From: Sphingomonas xanthus
Lineage (GTDB): Bacteria; Pseudomonadota; Alphaproteobacteria; Sphingomonadales; Sphingomonadaceae
Direction of reading: 5' to 3'
NCBI RefSeq assembly: GCF_007998985.1
Contig: NZ_CP041659.1
Span: 1,424,001-1,488,000, forward strand
DNA length: 64,000 nt
The notes under the pieces were generated by a model that was not told the origin of the DNA, searched no databases, and saw only the letters and a list, made by a program, of their open reading frames with translations. Below, piece by piece: positions 62,547 to 64,000 of the stretch. The stretch's first letter is position 1; every line of letters starts with the position of its first letter. The translations under genes and the position numbers were made by a program.

Positions 62547-63034
62547 GGGCGTCGCGAGCGGACGAGGTCCAGGGTCCCGACCTCGTTGATCAGCCGCAAT
62601 CGGTCAGGCGGGGTCAGCTCCATGGTTAGCGTCTTACGCAAGATCGCATGGGCCCGCTCTTCAAGCGCCATGGTCGCGGGGTCGCAGCCGCGCTCGGTTA
62701 TTGTGGCATGGTCGGTCCCCAGCGTCAGCTTGTCGCCGTTGCGGGCCCACCCTCCAATGCGCAACTCGTTGCAGCCGAGGTAGGCGCTACTGGGTGGTTG
62801 CGGAGATGCGCTGGCGGTCCCGGGCCCCGAACCGGCCGCTGTCGCCAGGCCCTGCGCCCCGAGCGTCAGCGACAGACCGCCGGAGGGACGCCCGTCCACC
62901 GCGACAATCGCCCATCGCCCCTGAAGCCGGTCTTGAACCGTGACCGGCCGGACCTCTCTGGCCGGATCGACCGCAGCGGTAGGACCAAGACAGGCGCTGA
63001 GCGCTAGCGGGAGGAGCAGGGCGAGGCGGTTCAT
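62543..63034 (-). CDS. META-domain (HslJ-like) lipoprotein
   Basis: A 163-residue lipoprotein: lipobox LSAC (Cys15), then a META domain with QGRWAIVAVDGRPSGGLSLT, LGCNELRIGGWARNGDKLTL and TITERGCDPATMALEERAHAI. The paired cysteines of the META fold (GCNE and RGCD) are present. META proteins are secreted factors of mostly unknown role; HslJ is a heat-inducible outer-membrane example. It precedes the aminotransferase gene end by 47 bases on the same strand. Confidence 0.85.
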   Translation of the reverse strand: MNRLALLLPLALSACLGPTAAVDPAREVRPVTVQDRLQGRWAIVAVDGRPSGGLSLTLGAQGLATAAGSGPGTASASPQPPSSAYLGCNELRIGGWARNGDKLTLGTDHATITERGCDPATMALEERAHAILRKTLTMELTPPDRLRLINEVGTLDLVRSRRP

Positions 63035-63081
63035 GGCATGATCCTAGATACGGGACGATGACCCAGGTGCAGTGTCGCCGC

Positions 63082-64000
63082 TCAAGCCCGTCTCAGAATT
63101 TTCTTGATGCCGCGCGCGGCCTGCCTCAGCCGCTGCTCATTTTCGACCAGGGCCAGGCGGACGAAACCCTCGCCTTCCTCGCCGAAGCCGACACCGGGGG
63201 CGACCGCGACATGGGCCTCGGTCAGCAGAAGCTTGGCAAATTCCATGCTGCCGAGATGCTTGAAGGCTTCGGGGATCGGCGCCCAGGCGAACATGCTCGC
63301 CTCCGGGACGGGGATGGTCCAGCCGGCGCGGCCGAAGCTTTCAACCATGACGTCGCGGCGCGCCTTGTAGAGCGCGCGGTTGAAGTCGACGATATCCTGC
63401 GGGCCGTTGAGCGCGGCGCAGGCCGCCGCCTGGATCGGGGTGAAGGCGCCATAGTCGAGATAGCTTTTGACCCGGGTCAGCGCTCCGATCAGCCGGGCAT
63501 TGCCGACCGCGAAGCCCATCCGCCAGCCAGCCATCGAATAGGTTTTGGACATGGAGGTGAATTCGACCGCGACCTCCTTCGCGCCCTCGACCTGCAGGAT
63601 CGACGGCGTCGGCGTCTCGCCGAAGTAGATCTCAGCATAGGCGAGATCGGAAATGACAATCAGTCCGGCTTCGCGCGCAAAGGCCACCAGCTTTTCATAG
63701 AAAGCCAGGTCGACGGTCTGCGCGGTCGGATTGGAGGGATAGCCGATCACCAGCACCTTCGGCCGCGGGACCGTGTAGCGCATCGCCTTTTCGAGCCGGT
63801 CGAAGAAGTCGGGACCGGGAACAGCGGGGATCGAGCGGATCGCGGCGCCTGCGATGATGAAGCCGAAATGGTGGATCGGGTAGCTGGGGTTGGGGGTCAG
63901 CACGACGTCGCCCGGCGCGGTGATCGCCTGGGCAAGATTTGCAAGTCCTTCCTTCGATCCCAGCGTGACGATCACTTCGCTGTCAGGATCGAGTTCGACG
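63082..64000 (-). CDS. alaC: AlaC-like class I/II aminotransferase, 5' end outside window
   Basis: PLP aminotransferase, at least 306 residues in the window with the frame open at the right edge. Motifs are DPDSEVIVTLGSKEGLANLA, TPNPSYPIHHFG, IGYPSNPTAQTVD, SDLAYAEIYFG, the PLP lysine in FTSMSKTYSMAGWRMGF and the arginine in EGFVRLALVENEQRLRQA. This set matches alanine-forming aminotransferase AlaC and close relatives; other substrates are possible. The N-terminal roughly 100 residues lie beyond base 64000. Confidence 0.9.
   Translation of the reverse strand, partial: VELDPDSEVIVTLGSKEGLANLAQAITAPGDVVLTPNPSYPIHHFGFIIAGAAIRSIPAVPGPDFFDRLEKAMRYTVPRPKVLVIGYPSNPTAQTVDLAFYEKLVAFAREAGLIVISDLAYAEIYFGETPTPSILQVEGAKEVAVEFTSMSKTYSMAGWRMGFAVGNARLIGALTRVKSYLDYGAFTPIQAAACAALNGPQDIVDFNRALYKARRDVMVESFGRAGWTIPVPEASMFAWAPIPEAFKHLGSMEFAKLLLTEAHVAVAPGVGFGEEGEGFVRLALVENEQRLRQAARGIKKILRRA

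Overview
The window is compact, high-GC bacterial chromosome that reads as a sphingomonad-type alphaproteobacterium (order Sphingomonadales). The placement rests on family content rather than one marker: an UrcA-family secreted protein, a large NAD-dependent glutamate dehydrogenase, a STAS-fused Mla-type permease, tyrosine catabolism genes, a single-chain methylmalonyl-CoA mutase next to a propionyl-CoA carboxylase alpha subunit, and a MidA-like methyltransferase in an lgt operon. No phage, IS element, CRISPR array, plasmid function or resistance island is visible. No gene-free stretch exceeds about 300 bases, and most neighbouring same-strand genes overlap by one or four bases (ATGA, GTGA, TGATG), so translational coupling is common.

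Layout. 1-9.1 kb: oligopeptidase B (cut by the window edge), a three-domain Xaa-Pro aminopeptidase, tRNA-Thr(GGT), threonine aldolase, an EamA exporter and aminopeptidase N. 9.0-12.6 kb: an Mla/MCE lipid-transport operon on the minus strand ending in a coupled 38-residue membrane peptide. 12.7-15.2 kb: three coupled genes (CDP-alcohol phosphatidyltransferase, MobA-like nucleotidyltransferase, HAD-IB phosphatase) that look like a polar-lipid head-group pathway of unknown product. 15.2-21.4 kb: a minus-strand run with lgt, midA, a GNAT gene, pgeF, a DASS transporter, a Cys/Met-metabolism PLP enzyme and a zinc-ribbon membrane protein. 21.5-27.3 kb: an acyl-CoA ligase, a degenerate molybdenum-hydroxylase-like protein, ferrochelatase, acetoacetyl-CoA reductase and a ribbon-helix-helix protein.

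27.3-34.2 kb: a PAS-domain protein, NAD-glutamate dehydrogenase and a coupled ATP-grasp protein. 34.3-38.6 kb: tRNA-Thr(CGT), urcA-like gene, fahA-hmgA for homogentisate breakdown preceded by a strong hairpin, a small membrane protein and a secreted nuclease. 38.6-43.6 kb: methylmalonyl-CoA epimerase, small membrane protein, methylmalonyl-CoA mutase and propionyl-CoA carboxylase alpha subunit, which convert propionyl-CoA to succinyl-CoA. 43.6-48.2 kb: a five-gene CoA-thioester catabolic operon resembling aerobic 2-aminobenzoyl-CoA clusters but without the hallmark monooxygenase. 48.3-51.9 kb: glutathione-dependent formaldehyde detoxification plus a DUF4010 membrane protein. 52-54.9 kb: a subtilase and a lone secretin. 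55-64 kb: tRNA-Glu(TTC), recJ with two PH-domain membrane proteins, glpX, a DUF2721 protein, a lipoprotein L,D-transpeptidase, a membrane LytTR regulator, a small secreted protein, a META-domain lipoprotein and an AlaC-like aminotransferase cut by the window end.

The best candidates for undescribed biology are the three-gene lipid head-group cassette, the molybdenum-hydroxylase homologue without its catalytic glutamate, the CoA-ligase operon without a monooxygenase, and two candidate regulatory sites (hmgA hairpin, LytTR direct repeats). All functions are read by eye from sequence; no database search was possible.
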